From contig NZ_FXUG01000001.1 of assembly GCF_900182915.1 (NCBI RefSeq), positions 372,001 through 436,000 of the forward strand: a DNA stretch of 64,000 nt. Reading direction: 5' to 3'. The translations under genes were made by a program, and so were the position numbers. This DNA is from Neorhodopirellula lusitana. Lineage in GTDB: Bacteria; Planctomycetota; Planctomycetia; Pirellulales; Pirellulaceae. The notes under the pieces are model-generated. The model was not told where the DNA came from. It did not search any database and saw only the letters and a program-made list of their open reading frames with translations. Below are positions 28,224-38,300 of the stretch, piece after piece (the first letter of the stretch is position 1; each line of letters starts with the position of its first letter).

Positions 28224-28259
28224 AAAAAAACAGCCGGGACGCAGTTTGCGTTCCGGCTG
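28224..28259 (-). terminator. Rho-independent terminator of fusA
   Basis: On the minus strand, CAGCCGGAACGCA and TGCGTCCCGGCTG form a 13-bp stem with one mismatch, followed by seven T residues, 44 bp after the fusA stop. The T run is on the minus strand, matching fusA direction. Confidence 0.88.
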
Positions 28260-28302
28260 ATTGAGTGAAGATTTCGAGGGCTAAGCTGCCGTGTTGAACA
28301 CG

Positions 28303-30384
28303 TTACTTAGCTTCGTCAGCCTTCTTCTTTTCGGCGATGATCTCTTCTTGGATGTTCGAAGGAGTTTGGCGATAGGCCGCCAATTCCATCGTGAACGTTC
28401 CTTGACCTTGGGTCATCGACCGCAAGTCAGTGGCGTAACCGAAGGTTTCAGCCAATGGAACTTCCGCAAGGATGACGGTCATGCCTTCGTTGGTATCGTT
28501 GCTGGTCATTAGACCACGACGACGAATCACGTCGCCGGTCACGGTACCTTGGAAGTCCTCTGGTACTTCGATTTCGACCTTCATGATCGGCTCGAGCAAC
28601 TTCGGTGCAGCTTGCTTGAAGTACTCGCGGAAGCAACCTTGAGCAGCGGTATAGAAAGCCTTTTCGCTGGAGTCAACGTCGTGGTAGCTACCGTCGAGAA
28701 GCTCGATGCGGGTTCCCACAACGGGGTATTCGGCGATGGGGCCCTTGCCCAGGATATCGCGGAAGCCCTTTTCGACAGCCGGGATGTATTGCTTAGGAAT
28801 ACGACCACCGACGACCTTTTCCTCGAACTCGAAGCTGTCTTCGCTGTCCGATTCGATCGGGATCAACTTGCCAACGATGTGAGCGTATTGACCTGAACCA
28901 CCGGTTTGCTTCTTGTGCTTGTAGTTGAAGTCAACTTCACGGGTTGGGCTTTCACGGTAGGAAACCTTGGGAGCACCAACTTCGATTTCGACGCCATATT
29001 CGCGACGAATTCGTTCGATGTAAATTTCCAGGTGCAATTCGCCCATTCCCGAGATCAGGATCTCGTTGGTTTCTTCGTCGGTGTAGACGCTGAAAGTGGG
29101 GTCTTCCTTGCGGAAACGTTGCAACGCCTTGCTCATCTTGTCGCCATCGCCACGGTTCAGTGGATTGACAGCGATCTTGATAACCGGATCGGGCACGAAC
29201 ATCGATTCCAGGGTCGCGTAACCGCGTTCGCTGCAATAGGTGTCCCCGGAAGCACAATCGATACCCATGACGGCGATGATGTCACCAGGGCCGGCTTCGT
29301 CGATTTCTTCCCGCTTTTCACTGTGCATTCGCACGATGCGGCTGAAGCGTTCTTTTTTGGTCGAACGTTGGTTCGTGTAAGCTTCGCCCTTCTTGATCGT
29401 ACCTTGGTAGATACGCATGAAGGTCAGCTGACCAAACGGATCTTCGACGATCTTGAAGGCCATGCCGACGAAAGGCTTGTCCGGGTCCGGAGCCAATTCG
29501 ATCTTCTTTTCTTCGTCCAAGGGGTCGCGACCGAAGATTTCGCGATCCAGCGGACTTGGCAGGTATTCGGTGACTGCGTTGAGGAGTGGTTGAACACCTT
29601 TGTTCTTGTAAGCACTGCCCATGTAAACCGGAGTCGCACCGTTCAGGACGGCTTGACGCATGACCCGATAGATCATGTCCTTAGGCACTTCTTCTTCGCT
29701 CAACAGCAATTCCATCACTTCGTCGCTGTAGTTGGATAGTGAATCCAACATGGCAATGCGTGACTCTTCGGCTTCGTCCTTCAGGTCCGCGGGGATTTCG
29801 CCGGTGACGACAATTTCACCTTGTTCGCCATCGAAGGTGTAGGAAACCATTTCGATCAGGTCGACGACGCCACGGAAGTTTTCTTCCGCACCGATTGGAA
29901 TTTGAGCCAAGAAAGCGTCGGCACCGAGTTTTTCGCGGAGTTGTTCGACGACACGGCGCGGGTTGGCACCGGTACGGTCCATTTTGTTGATGAAGGCCAA
30001 GCGAGGAATTTGATATCGCTTCATTTGGCGGTCAACGGTGATCGATTGACTTTGCACGCCACCGACGCTGCAAAGAACCAGAACTGCACCGTCGAGAACA
30101 CGCAACGATCGTTCCACTTCGACGGTAAAGTCAACGTGGCCGGGCGTGTCGATGAGGTTGATGTGGTAGCCGTTGTGCTTAACGCTAGTCGCGGCACTGG
30201 TGATCGTGATTCCACGCTCTTTTTCCAGTTCCATGTGGTCCATCGTGGCGCCGTCACCGCCACCGCGAACATCCTCGATCTTGTGAATACGACCGCTGTA
30301 AAACAGGATTCGTTCACTTAGCGTTGTCTTGCCCGAGTCAATGTGTGCACTGATACCGATGTTTCGGACTTTCTCCAGATTCAT
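28303..30384 (-). CDS. fusA: Elongation factor G, spirochaete/planctomycete/mitochondrial EF-G1-like type
   Basis: 693 residues. EF-G drives tRNA-mRNA translocation on the ribosome with GTP. G-domain motifs: AHIDSGKTTLSER, DTPGHVDFTVEVERSLR and FINKMDRTGANP. The second position of the P-loop is Ser (IDSGK) where common EF-G has Ala (IDAGK), and the segment RIHKIEDVRGG then GATMDHMELEKERGIT and VGGVQSQSITV resembles mitochondrial EF-G1, as expected for the spdEFG1 group of planctomycetes and spirochaetes. It stands alone, not in a str operon with rpsL-rpsG-tuf, and has its own terminator. The start ATG at 30384 is unambiguous. Confidence 0.96.
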   Translation of the reverse strand: MNLEKVRNIGISAHIDSGKTTLSERILFYSGRIHKIEDVRGGGDGATMDHMELEKERGITITSAATSVKHNGYHINLIDTPGHVDFTVEVERSLRVLDGAVLVLCSVGGVQSQSITVDRQMKRYQIPRLAFINKMDRTGANPRRVVEQLREKLGADAFLAQIPIGAEENFRGVVDLIEMVSYTFDGEQGEIVVTGEIPADLKDEAEESRIAMLDSLSNYSDEVMELLLSEEEVPKDMIYRVMRQAVLNGATPVYMGSAYKNKGVQPLLNAVTEYLPSPLDREIFGRDPLDEEKKIELAPDPDKPFVGMAFKIVEDPFGQLTFMRIYQGTIKKGEAYTNQRSTKKERFSRIVRMHSEKREEIDEAGPGDIIAVMGIDCASGDTYCSERGYATLESMFVPDPVIKIAVNPLNRGDGDKMSKALQRFRKEDPTFSVYTDEETNEILISGMGELHLEIYIERIRREYGVEIEVGAPKVSYRESPTREVDFNYKHKKQTGGSGQYAHIVGKLIPIESDSEDSFEFEEKVVGGRIPKQYIPAVEKGFRDILGKGPIAEYPVVGTRIELLDGSYHDVDSSEKAFYTAAQGCFREYFKQAAPKLLEPIMKVEIEVPEDFQGTVTGDVIRRRGLMTSNDTNEGMTVILAEVPLAETFGYATDLRSMTQGQGTFTMELAAYRQTPSNIQEEIIAEKKKADEAK

Positions 30385-30741
30385 TCTTCTTTACCTAGGC
30401 TGACGTACACGCTCGATCAATGAAACGCCGGGATGCGACAAACGCGTGCATCTAGGAAAACCGGCTGGTTCGGAGCCCAATAGCTCGATCGTGAGGGTGT
30501 TGATGGGGTAAGATTTTCGCGCGTGGCGCAAGCCAAAAATGCAGCGAAGCCGGAAATATCGCAAAGGACTGCCCTAACGGAAAGCCCAAAACGGCGAATG
30601 CCCGTGTTTGGGGGCAATTTCTGGGCCAGTGCTGGCTTTGCAATGACGTTTTATGCCGAAACGGTGTGTCGGGGAAACAGTCCAAGCACCCTGAAGTTCT
30701 AACGAAATACGCTTCCAACAACGAAAAATAGGATCTCGGCA
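30385..30741. other. Divergent promoter region of fusA and the PNP gene
   Basis: 357 bp between divergent genes. No coding sequence or clear promoter boxes could be identified with confidence; regulatory signals for both genes must lie here. Confidence 0.4.
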
Positions 30742-31752
30742 TTGAATCTCCCGAAATTGAATCAAGGTATGCTCTCCGCAAACGATCCCGCTGCCGGTCA
30801 GGCCAATCGCGGCGGAGGTCCGTTTGGGAGCTTCGATATCGCGGTGGCAAAGGAGCTTCTTGGTAAGCGGGCACCCCAGTGGATCGAGGCCTGTTCGGCT
30901 CAGCCGCCCGTTGCAATCGTGCTGGGCAGCGGTTTGGGCGGTTTGGCGGATCTGATCTCTTCGCCGACTTCGGTCCCCTACGGCGAAATTCCCGGACTGG
31001 CGACCACGACGGCTGCGGGACACCGAGGCGAGTTTTTGCTGGGTTGGCTGGCGGGGGCTCCCGTGATCGCGATGGCAGGACGATTGCATGCCTATGAGGG
31101 GCACTCGATCGATGCGGTCACCCGGCCGATGGCCCTCATGGCATCGCTGGAGCCGCGGGCGGTCATCGTCAGTTGTGCAGCCGGAGGGCTGAATCCGCGT
31201 TATGAGGCTGGCGATTTGGTCTTAATCGATGAGCACATGAGTCTGCTGCACGGTTTACTGGGGTTCGGGAACTTGACCGCCGATCTGCCCGGTCAAAGTC
31301 AGCTGAGCCCTAGTGAACACGTTCAAGGCCAGCCGATTCCTGCCGATTCAGGAGCCGAAAGCGAGGAAAAAGCGTTGTCCACCTGGCCAGCCAACCGGTA
31401 CGGCGGTCCCACGTGCGATGAGCGGCTGGCAGCGATTGCGATGGCCACCAGTCGTCGAGATGAGTTCCGGCTGCACAGCGGAAGTTATTTGGCCGTGACA
31501 GGACCAAATTATGAAACGCGCGCTGAATGCCGAATGATGCGTTCGTGGGGTTTCGATTTGGTGGGTATGAGCACGGTTCCTGAACTGGTTCTGGCGAGCC
31601 GGGCTGGGTTGCCCACTTTGGCGATTGCAGTGGTGACCAACATGGCCGTGCCGGATGCTCCCCAAGCCGCCAGTCATGATGATGTTCTGGCGGTTTCCTC
31701 AACCGCTGGGGTGAGGCTACAATCGGTGGTGGAAGCGATTGCGGTGTGCTAA
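30742..31752 (+). CDS. Purine nucleoside phosphorylase
   Basis: 336 residues, starting at a TTG at 30742; AGGA about 8 nt upstream supports this over the ATG at 30769. PNP splits purine nucleosides with phosphate to free base and ribose-1-phosphate. Motifs of the trimeric PNP/MTAP family are present: VLGSGLGGLADLI, TTAAGHRGEFLLG, MAGRLHAYEGH, VSCAAGGLNPRYEAGDL, LTGPNYETRAECRM-type block (VTGPNYETRAECRM) and VGMSTVPELVLASRAG, with VVTNMA near the end. An insertion of ~45 residues (~190-235) follows LTADLPG and is not in typical enzymes. It sits upstream of the GXGXG-domain gene by 99 nt and may be co-transcribed. Confidence 0.92.
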   Translation: MNLPKLNQGMLSANDPAAGQANRGGGPFGSFDIAVAKELLGKRAPQWIEACSAQPPVAIVLGSGLGGLADLISSPTSVPYGEIPGLATTTAAGHRGEFLLGWLAGAPVIAMAGRLHAYEGHSIDAVTRPMALMASLEPRAVIVSCAAGGLNPRYEAGDLVLIDEHMSLLHGLLGFGNLTADLPGQSQLSPSEHVQGQPIPADSGAESEEKALSTWPANRYGGPTCDERLAAIAMATSRRDEFRLHSGSYLAVTGPNYETRAECRMMRSWGFDLVGMSTVPELVLASRAGLPTLAIAVVTNMAVPDAPQAASHDDVLAVSSTAGVRLQSVVEAIAVC

Positions 31753-31851
31753 TTCACCGAACCTTGCGGTGCTGGATCATTGGACGCCAAACCGTGTGGC
31801 AACGCGCACCGGACATGCTACGACGGGCCGAACGAAAACAAGAGGGTTTCG

Positions 31852-32610
31852 ATGGTGAACAATGACTTGGTCGCCTGTCAGACAATTGATCTGGCAAGCT
31901 GCGGCCACGAAGATTTACGAGCGGCGGTGCATGCATTGCCCGTTCCCCCGGTTCAGCAAAAGGATAGTTCTGCCTCGGGTGATCAGCAGCTTCCGCCACT
32001 GCTGGAGCTGGTCGGATTGAATGGCCAGCACGCTGCATGCATGCGTCTAAGGCATCCCATCAGGATTCATGCGGAAGGCAACTTGGGTGATTTTGCGTTC
32101 GCCTGTTGTTCTGGTGTCGACGTTCATTTGGAAGGCAATGTCGGCGATGGTGCCTGCGAGGGCGTCTCAGGTGGTCGCGTGCGAATCACTGGCAGTGCCG
32201 GATGTGGGCTCGGAACCGCGATGACGGGAGGCACTGTGGCGATTTACGGCTCAGCAGGCTCAAGAGTGGGAGCCGCAATGCGAGGCGGCAGCATTTTTGT
32301 TCGTGGCGACGTGGGCGAGGATACGGGGGCGGGAGCATTGGGCGGAACCATTGTGGTTGGTGGCAACGCTGGCCCGAACCTGGGTGATGCCTTGAACAAC
32401 GTCACCGTTTTCTTGCGTGGCTCGGCAGCGTCGCTGGCCCCTGGTGTGATCGAGGCACCGTTGCGAAAACGCGAGGAAGTTCGCTTGGGATTGCTGTTGA
32501 TGAACGCTGCGATTCGAGGCAAACCGGCTGATTTTCGGCGGGTCATCCCCGAGGCTCGTTGGCGGGCCGAAGAGGCTGGCGCTGGTGAAGTGCGTCCCAA
32601 TTGGCGATGA
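31852..32610 (+). CDS. Stand-alone GXGXG-domain protein (GltB C-terminal/GlxC/FwdC-like)
   Basis: About 252 residues from the ATG at 31852, which has AAGAGGG 5 nt upstream; an ATG at 31780 is also open in frame. Residues ~70-210 are a right-handed parallel-beta repeat with strong GXGXG periodicity: EGNLGDFAFACCSGVDVHLEGN, VGDGACEGVSGGRVRITGS, CGLGTAMTGGTVAIYGS, GSRVGAAMRGGSIFVRGD, DTGAGALGGTIVVGGN, GPNLGDALNNVTVFLRG. This is the structural domain of glutamate synthase C-termini, the GlxC subunit of N-methylglutamate synthase, and FwdC of formylmethanofuran dehydrogenase. None of the partner subunits is nearby. Its N-terminus (TIDLASCGHEDLRAAVHAL) looks GlxC-like. Function in planctomycetes is unknown to me. 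Confidence 0.82.
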   Translation: MVNNDLVACQTIDLASCGHEDLRAAVHALPVPPVQQKDSSASGDQQLPPLLELVGLNGQHAACMRLRHPIRIHAEGNLGDFAFACCSGVDVHLEGNVGDGACEGVSGGRVRITGSAGCGLGTAMTGGTVAIYGSAGSRVGAAMRGGSIFVRGDVGEDTGAGALGGTIVVGGNAGPNLGDALNNVTVFLRGSAASLAPGVIEAPLRKREEVRLGLLLMNAAIRGKPADFRRVIPEARWRAEEAGAGEVRPNWR

Positions 32611-32831
32611 ACCGCTGCGGTAGCAGTGAAACTGTTTTTGCTTTTCTTGCTGTGAAACTCAAAAAAGTCTCAAGTTTCAACGCTGCGTGAATCATTGGGG
32701 TTGTGTTCGTGAGGCTGTATCCGTGACGATCACGCCCGCGTCGAGCAAGCGGGTTCTCATGAAGGATCATGGTGCCCCACTGAACTGCCGCGACGCGCCC
32801 GACTTCAAAAACGTCCAGGGAGGGACGGACT

Positions 32832-34475
32832 GTGCGAATGATTCACGCTACTTCTCTGCGCCGAAACGGTGCAACGACAACGAACCAGCCACGCCCATCG
32901 AGCTTCGGGAGTCCGACTGAAGGTGCTGGCCTTTGCGTTGTCGCCGGCGTCACTGCGTTCGTTCGCACCTTGCCCGTGTTGGCGTGTTTGCTTGTTGGGT
33001 TGGCCGCTAACGCCGTTTTCGCTGATGCGGTGCTGATGGAGTTCAGTTCGGATCACTGCCCACCCTGCCGTGCGATGCAGCCGATCGTTTCGGAATTGAT
33101 CGCCCGCGGTGTGCCTGTTCGCCAGGTCGATGTGCAGGCCGAGCCGCAATTGACGCAGCGATTTCAAGTTCGCAGCACTCCCACCTACGTGATTTTGCGA
33201 GACGGCAAAGAGGTCACTCGGTTGATGGGGACCCAGTCGATCAACCAGCTGCGTGCCGCATTGCAACAAAATACATCAGGTCCCCTCGTTCCGACTCGAA
33301 GCGAATTTGGGGCAGCCAACCAAAGCCGCCCAGCCTCCATGCCCGAGCCGCTCACTCGTCTGGCACCGATGGCGGGCAACGCACCGTCCTTGGCCTCGGC
33401 TCCAAGTCGCTCGGTTCGACGCGATTTCGGCCAAGACAATCAAGCCATGAACGGCAGCGATTGGCGATCACTTGAATCTGACCGTAGCGGAACCAACGCT
33501 GGAAACGAGTTCTTGACCTCGGCGAATCCAGCATCTGACATCTCCATGGAAGCGATGCCCAGCACGTCGCTGGCTGACGCAGTCGAGCGAGCCCAGGCGG
33601 CGACCGTTCGTTTGCGAGTCTATGACGGTCGCGGTTATGGAGCCGGTACCGGGACGATCATTGACGTTCATGGTGACGAAGCCTTGGTGCTGACTTGCGG
33701 TCACCTGTTTCGTGATGGTGATGGCAAAGATAAGATTGAGGTTGATGTGTTTGTCGGCGGCGAACCTCACACCGTTACTGGGTACTTGGTCGACTTTGAC
33801 GCTGGCGATCGTGACATCGGTTTGGTCGCCATTCGTCCAGGAATCGATGTTCAAGCGGTCGATGTGATTCGCGAAAATGAAAATGTGCGAGTAGGGCAAA
33901 CCGCTTTCAGCTTTGGTTGCGACCGAGGTGACGATCCTTCTCGTCGCGACACCCGGATCACCGGGGTCGATAAATACAACCAAAACATCGGCGGTTCGAA
34001 TCTGGAAATCTCTGGTGCTCCCATCGACGGCCGCAGCGGTGGCGGACTCTTTGACGAACGCGGGCGTTTGATCGGTGTCTGTAATGCAGCCGACTATAAG
34101 TCCGACATCGGAATCTACACCGGCCCTGGCTCAATCAAGTGGCAGCTGGATCGCGTCAAACTTTCACGCTTATATGAAGCACAGCCTGGTGCCGCAGTCG
34201 CGTCCTTGGCTGATAATCGCTCCACCTCACCGGCAAGTCGGACCGCAACCGCCAGCTCGCCAGCGGCGATGACTTTTAATCCTGAGGCGATGGCGGCCAG
34301 TGGATTGGGAACCAGTGGAATGGGGGCGGAAGCCGGAAACCTAGCCGCGGCAGGAGCTACCGAGATGATCGTGATCATTCGTGATCGCAACGGTGAAGCT
34401 CGTGAACAAGTTCTCACGCTCAGTCAGCCCGACGCCCGTCTGGTCCAGCAGATTCGACAAGCCGCTCGACGCTAA
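32832..34475 (+). CDS. Secreted thioredoxin-like / trypsin-like fusion protein
   Basis: 547 residues from the GTG at 32832 (AGGGAGGG about 6 nt before). A long basic N-terminal tail precedes the hydrophobic export segment VLACLLVGLAANAVFA. Residues ~65-150 are a thioredoxin fold with active-site Cys76-Pro-Pro-Cys79 (SSDHCPPCRAMQP) and the cis-Pro loop VRSTPTYVI. A Pro/Ser-rich linker leads to a trypsin-like protease domain at ~248-440 with His291 (TCGHLF), Asp328 (DRDIGLV) and Ser402 (GRSGGG). The C-terminal ~90 residues are low-complexity. Such fusions could combine disulfide handling with proteolysis in the envelope. Start choice affects only the tail. Confidence 0.85.
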   Translation: MRMIHATSLRRNGATTTNQPRPSSFGSPTEGAGLCVVAGVTAFVRTLPVLACLLVGLAANAVFADAVLMEFSSDHCPPCRAMQPIVSELIARGVPVRQVDVQAEPQLTQRFQVRSTPTYVILRDGKEVTRLMGTQSINQLRAALQQNTSGPLVPTRSEFGAANQSRPASMPEPLTRLAPMAGNAPSLASAPSRSVRRDFGQDNQAMNGSDWRSLESDRSGTNAGNEFLTSANPASDISMEAMPSTSLADAVERAQAATVRLRVYDGRGYGAGTGTIIDVHGDEALVLTCGHLFRDGDGKDKIEVDVFVGGEPHTVTGYLVDFDAGDRDIGLVAIRPGIDVQAVDVIRENENVRVGQTAFSFGCDRGDDPSRRDTRITGVDKYNQNIGGSNLEISGAPIDGRSGGGLFDERGRLIGVCNAADYKSDIGIYTGPGSIKWQLDRVKLSRLYEAQPGAAVASLADNRSTSPASRTATASSPAAMTFNPEAMAASGLGTSGMGAEAGNLAAAGATEMIVIIRDRNGEAREQVLTLSQPDARLVQQIRQAARR

Positions 34476-34574
34476 GAATCGTCGGAACACAGGCCTCGTT
34501 TCTACCGCGAAGGTTCATCAAACCTTCATCGCGTTTGGCTTGTTGAAAAGATTGGATCCGTCATCCTTAGGGGC

Positions 34575-34916
34575 ATGAAACCTGCCTCATCCCCGTCGAC
34601 AGCCCCCGCGTCCACCAGCTGGATTGTGATTGCGGCTTACAACGAGGGTGAGCGGCTTGGACTAACGCTCACGAAGCTCTTTCACTCCCTTCGAAAGTGC
34701 TCTGAAGGCAAGTTTCAAGTCGTCGTGGTCGATGACGGTTCCCGCGACAACACGCATTCAGTCGCCCAACAGCACCCGGTCTGGGTGTTGCAGCATCCGC
34801 TCAATTGCGGCCAGGGCGCCGCGCTTCGAACCGGGATTGGACGGTCTAGTCTCGCTCCGAAATCACGGTTCGAGGGCCAGTTGGAAAGCAATACTCTTAA
34901 ACACGCTGCTTCATAG
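34575..34916 (+). pseudogene. Truncated family 2 glycosyltransferase
   Basis: The frame starts at an ATG with AGGGGC just upstream and shows the N-terminal half of a GT-A glycosyltransferase of the dolichyl-phosphate-mannose-synthase/GtrB kind: SWIVIAAYNEGERLGLTLTK, VVVVDDGSRDNTHSVAQQ and HPLNCGQGAALRTGIG. At about nt 34850 the homology stops and the frame ends 20 codons later in unrelated sequence. The DxD motif region, acceptor site and any membrane segments are missing, and no matching downstream remnant is visible up to 35394. It is almost certainly a broken gene; the breakpoint is the edge of a stretch of different base composition containing the large WD40 gene. Confidence 0.75.
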
Positions 34917-35394
34917 AAACAGTTGCTTTTTTTACGCGGGCAGTCGGATGATTATGTGCCGTTGCTTAGGCATCAGGCCGCCCGTCTTGATTTGCAATAT
35001 TACTAGGCAATGGGTTGCACATTGATGAGCCTGAGGTGCTCAGGTTGTGTCGTCTTGCGTGTCACACTCGCTAGTGCTTCGATGCGATTTTGAAGGTAAG
35101 TGAAAGTTCTATATGCATCGCGAAATGAACATGGCTTTCGACGAACGTTTGGGTGATGTTGAATAGCCTTTGATGAAGGCTTGTGATGCCTGAATTGTTG
35201 TGGTGCTTGGTTGCCTGCGTGTCGGAGACTGCAGGATTGGGTGTGCCATGTTGCGGATGAATTTAAGGCTGTTGTGTCGCGAGATGTAAAGGGTGCGTTA
35301 AGATTCGGTTGTGTGGGGGGAGTGTTCCTGTTCTAGGGTTCAGTCCAAGGATACGATTGCCAGCAGGATTTCTTTCTTGTCCTCTGGGGTCAAT
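34917..35394. other. Non-coding stretch downstream of the broken glycosyltransferase
   Basis: 478 bp with no gene, no direct remnant of the glycosyltransferase, and no recognisable mobile-element ends. It is somewhat AT-richer than most of the window by eye. It ends with the upstream region of the WD40 lipoprotein. Confidence 0.45.
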
Positions 35395-38300
35395 ATGCTT
35401 TTCGTTCGATGTTCTTTTTGCCTGTTGGTGCTGTGCTTTTTTCCTCTTGGATGTGGTGAAAGTCAGCAGGACGCGATGATGCGGATTGCGAAGTCGCGAG
35501 CCGCGCGAAACCGTGCTGCAGCGGCGGATGCCGAGAAAGCGGAGAAGCAGAAACCGGCTGTATCCAAAATAGTGAAAGCGGAATCAGACGATAAGAAGCC
35601 TGTTCCCGTAGAATCCAATAAAGCGGAGGTCGCTTCAAAGAAGGATGCTTCCAACGAGAGGCAACCGGTCAAAGAAGCGATTGCTGACACCGTCGATAAG
35701 GTGGTTGAGAAGGCTTCGCAGTTAGAGAAGTTGCTTGATGGCCCGGTGATCTCTTTCAGTCGATATGGCGAGTCCGTGGCTTTTTCAGGGACGAGCCAAT
35801 CGGTTGCTTACTTCGATGTGGAATCGCAAGAGCTTGTTCGGCAGGCGTTTAACCCGGATATCACTCCGACTTCGTTAGCGGTCAATACCGATCTTTCGGA
35901 CTTGGTGGTTGGGGGAGCCGAGGGAACATTTAGGGTTTTCTCATTAACAGGAAACGAAGGCCTGGATCGCTTTCAGGCCAATCGCCAGTTACAGCGGGAA
36001 GTTGCCAAGCCACGTCTAGGTCATGAGGGACGAATTACGGCGACGGCGATCAATCAGGAGGGAGACTTGATCGCGACCGCGGACGCGGATGGGAGTCTCA
36101 AGCTATGGTCCAGTTCACTCGAAGATCCCATGATCTTGACGAACGGTGGATCATCCTTGGCTGCTCTTGTCGCTTACAAAAACGATGAGTTCGTTTTGGG
36201 AACGAATCAAGACAATCAGGTTCTCTATTGGTCGATTGGTAAAAGCCAGTTTGAAGCGAAGCCTTTCCCCAATGGGACGCTTGCATCCGAGCCGACTTGT
36301 TTACGAACTGGTTTCGAGGGCAAGGGATTTCTTGTTGGGGAGGCCAGCGGGCAAGTCACCATGTGGCTTCCTGAGAATAAGCAACTGAAGAGAACGGAGT
36401 TGCATGCTCATCAAGAGCCGATTGAAGACTTGCGGATCCTTGAGGGGGGACGCATCCTTGTGACGGCTAGTCAAAGCGGCGAAATATTGAGGTGGGATTT
36501 GCCGATCACGGATGAGAGTACGGGGACGCCCGTGGGCACTCCGGATGCCATTCCGTCCAAGCTGATTCGTTTGGCTGACAACGGTGCTTTTGCGGTGATG
36601 GTAAATCAAACTGGACAAGTGCAGGTTGTACCGCTGAGTCAGGAGCCTGGCCCAGATACGATTGCTGCTTGTACGTTGGAGACTGGTGACATTCAGGTGC
36701 AGCAGTTGGTTGTTCATCCAGTTATCGACCGGGTCGCAGCGATCGGTCGCGATTCGTCAACCGAGTCCGATGAGCTTTTGATCTGGAGTCTCTCTGCCCG
36801 AGATCTGAGTTCGAATGTTGCCAAAGTCAACACGACACTAAAAAGTAGGCCAATTGAAATTGCCTACTCGAGCGATGGTAGCTTGCTTGCGGTTGGGTAT
36901 CACGATGGTCGCTGCGAGGTACGTGATGGTTCGAGCGGCGAGATGCTGGAAGAATTGCCTGTGATGGAAGGTCTTTCAACGGTCGCGTTTACAGTGGATG
37001 GCTCTCGCTTGTTGCTTGGAAAACAGGATGGATCGGTAGCAGTGCACGGTTTGTCAGCGCGGGGGACAATCCGGGTTTCCGACAGTCGGATCGTTTCGCT
37101 GGGATTTCTTGAAAATGATCGATTTCTGATAGCTGCGACCTCGAAAGGTGAGTTGGTTCGGTGTGATCGAACAGTCCCCAAAGGCCCGCATGTTCGGCTG
37201 AAAGGAATTGATGCGAGTGTGCGAGTTTCGGCCGTTTCTGGCGACGGTGATTCGGTGTTGGCTGCTTTTGATGACGAGCAAAACTCAGTCGCTGTTTGGA
37301 ATACGACTGACATTGTAGAAACTACCGACCCGATCGAACCCGAGTCGATCGTGCAAGTGGGTGCTCCTGTTACCTCTGCAACTTTCAGTTCCGATTCCAA
37401 GTATCTGATTGCGGGGTGCCTGGACGGTTTGATTCGGATTTGGAGCCTCAGTGAGAAACGAGAAGTTGCTCATTGTAAGGGGCATGAAGGACCGGTCATT
37501 GCGATCGCACCACTGCAAGAAGCTGGCCGGTTTGTTAGCGGTGGTTCTGACAAGTTGGTCCGCTCGTGGGATTTTCCTACCAAAGCTCTTGCACCGGAGG
37601 ATGCTATTCCAAGCGGCCGTTCGTTTGCTCAGTTTCGGTTGTTGGACTTGGTGCCGCCTCGGATCAACCGCGATTCAGGAAGCAGCGATCCGTTGGATGC
37701 CGCGCGTCAGGCCCTGATTGCCGGTAAGCAAGGGGCAGCGAATGCTCTGGAGGTGCTGGACCTCATTACTGGCGATAATGAAACCAAAGCCAAGGCGAAA
37801 GAGAGTCTCCGCCGAATCCTGTTGATGGAAGAGAAACACACCGCGACTGGGGAACAGCTTTCAAACGAACGTCGGCGATTGTCGGTCAATCGACGCGACA
37901 TGGTTGAGTCGGAGTCATCGTTGATGCGAAGAACTTATTCAGGTGGTTTTAGCAATTTGTTCTTTGCCGCCCCTACCAACTTTGTTTTTGGTTTGGATCC
38001 TCGTTTTCGTCCGGTTGAGTTACTGTTTTCAGACAAGTTTCTGTACGCGTCGCGTCCATCGTCGAAACGACCACCCGAACGAAAGCGAGGACGCTATCGG
38101 AACGTGCAAGAGGTCCATGACATTGTAGATAAAAAGACCGATCGCCAAGGGAATGCGATCGATAAGAATGGGAACCGGATCATGGAAAAGGAAGATCCAG
38201 ACTCCATCGACGGTGACAACGGTGCGTTGTTGAGTTGGGACTATCGGTATTCCCAATTACAAGCCCATGCTTGGTCGGTCGATGACTTGCGTGTTTCCGA

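Larger units (their letters stand above)
27615..28302. other. Intergenic region with 15-bp array, no gene seen
   Basis: 688 bp between the FlgI-like gene and the convergent fusA. I see no convincing coding sequence. A 15-bp array lies at ~28110-28190 and the fusA terminator at 28224-28259. The remainder (27615-28100) shows nothing I can name. Confidence 0.5.

Noticed and set aside
28906..29739. 277-codon plus-strand frame inside fusA
   Set aside because: Phe/Val/Asp-rich shadow of a strongly biased gene.
34860..34885. GGTTCGAGGGCC considered as a tRNA T-arm
   Set aside because: No matching acceptor, anticodon or D-arm could be assembled around it.
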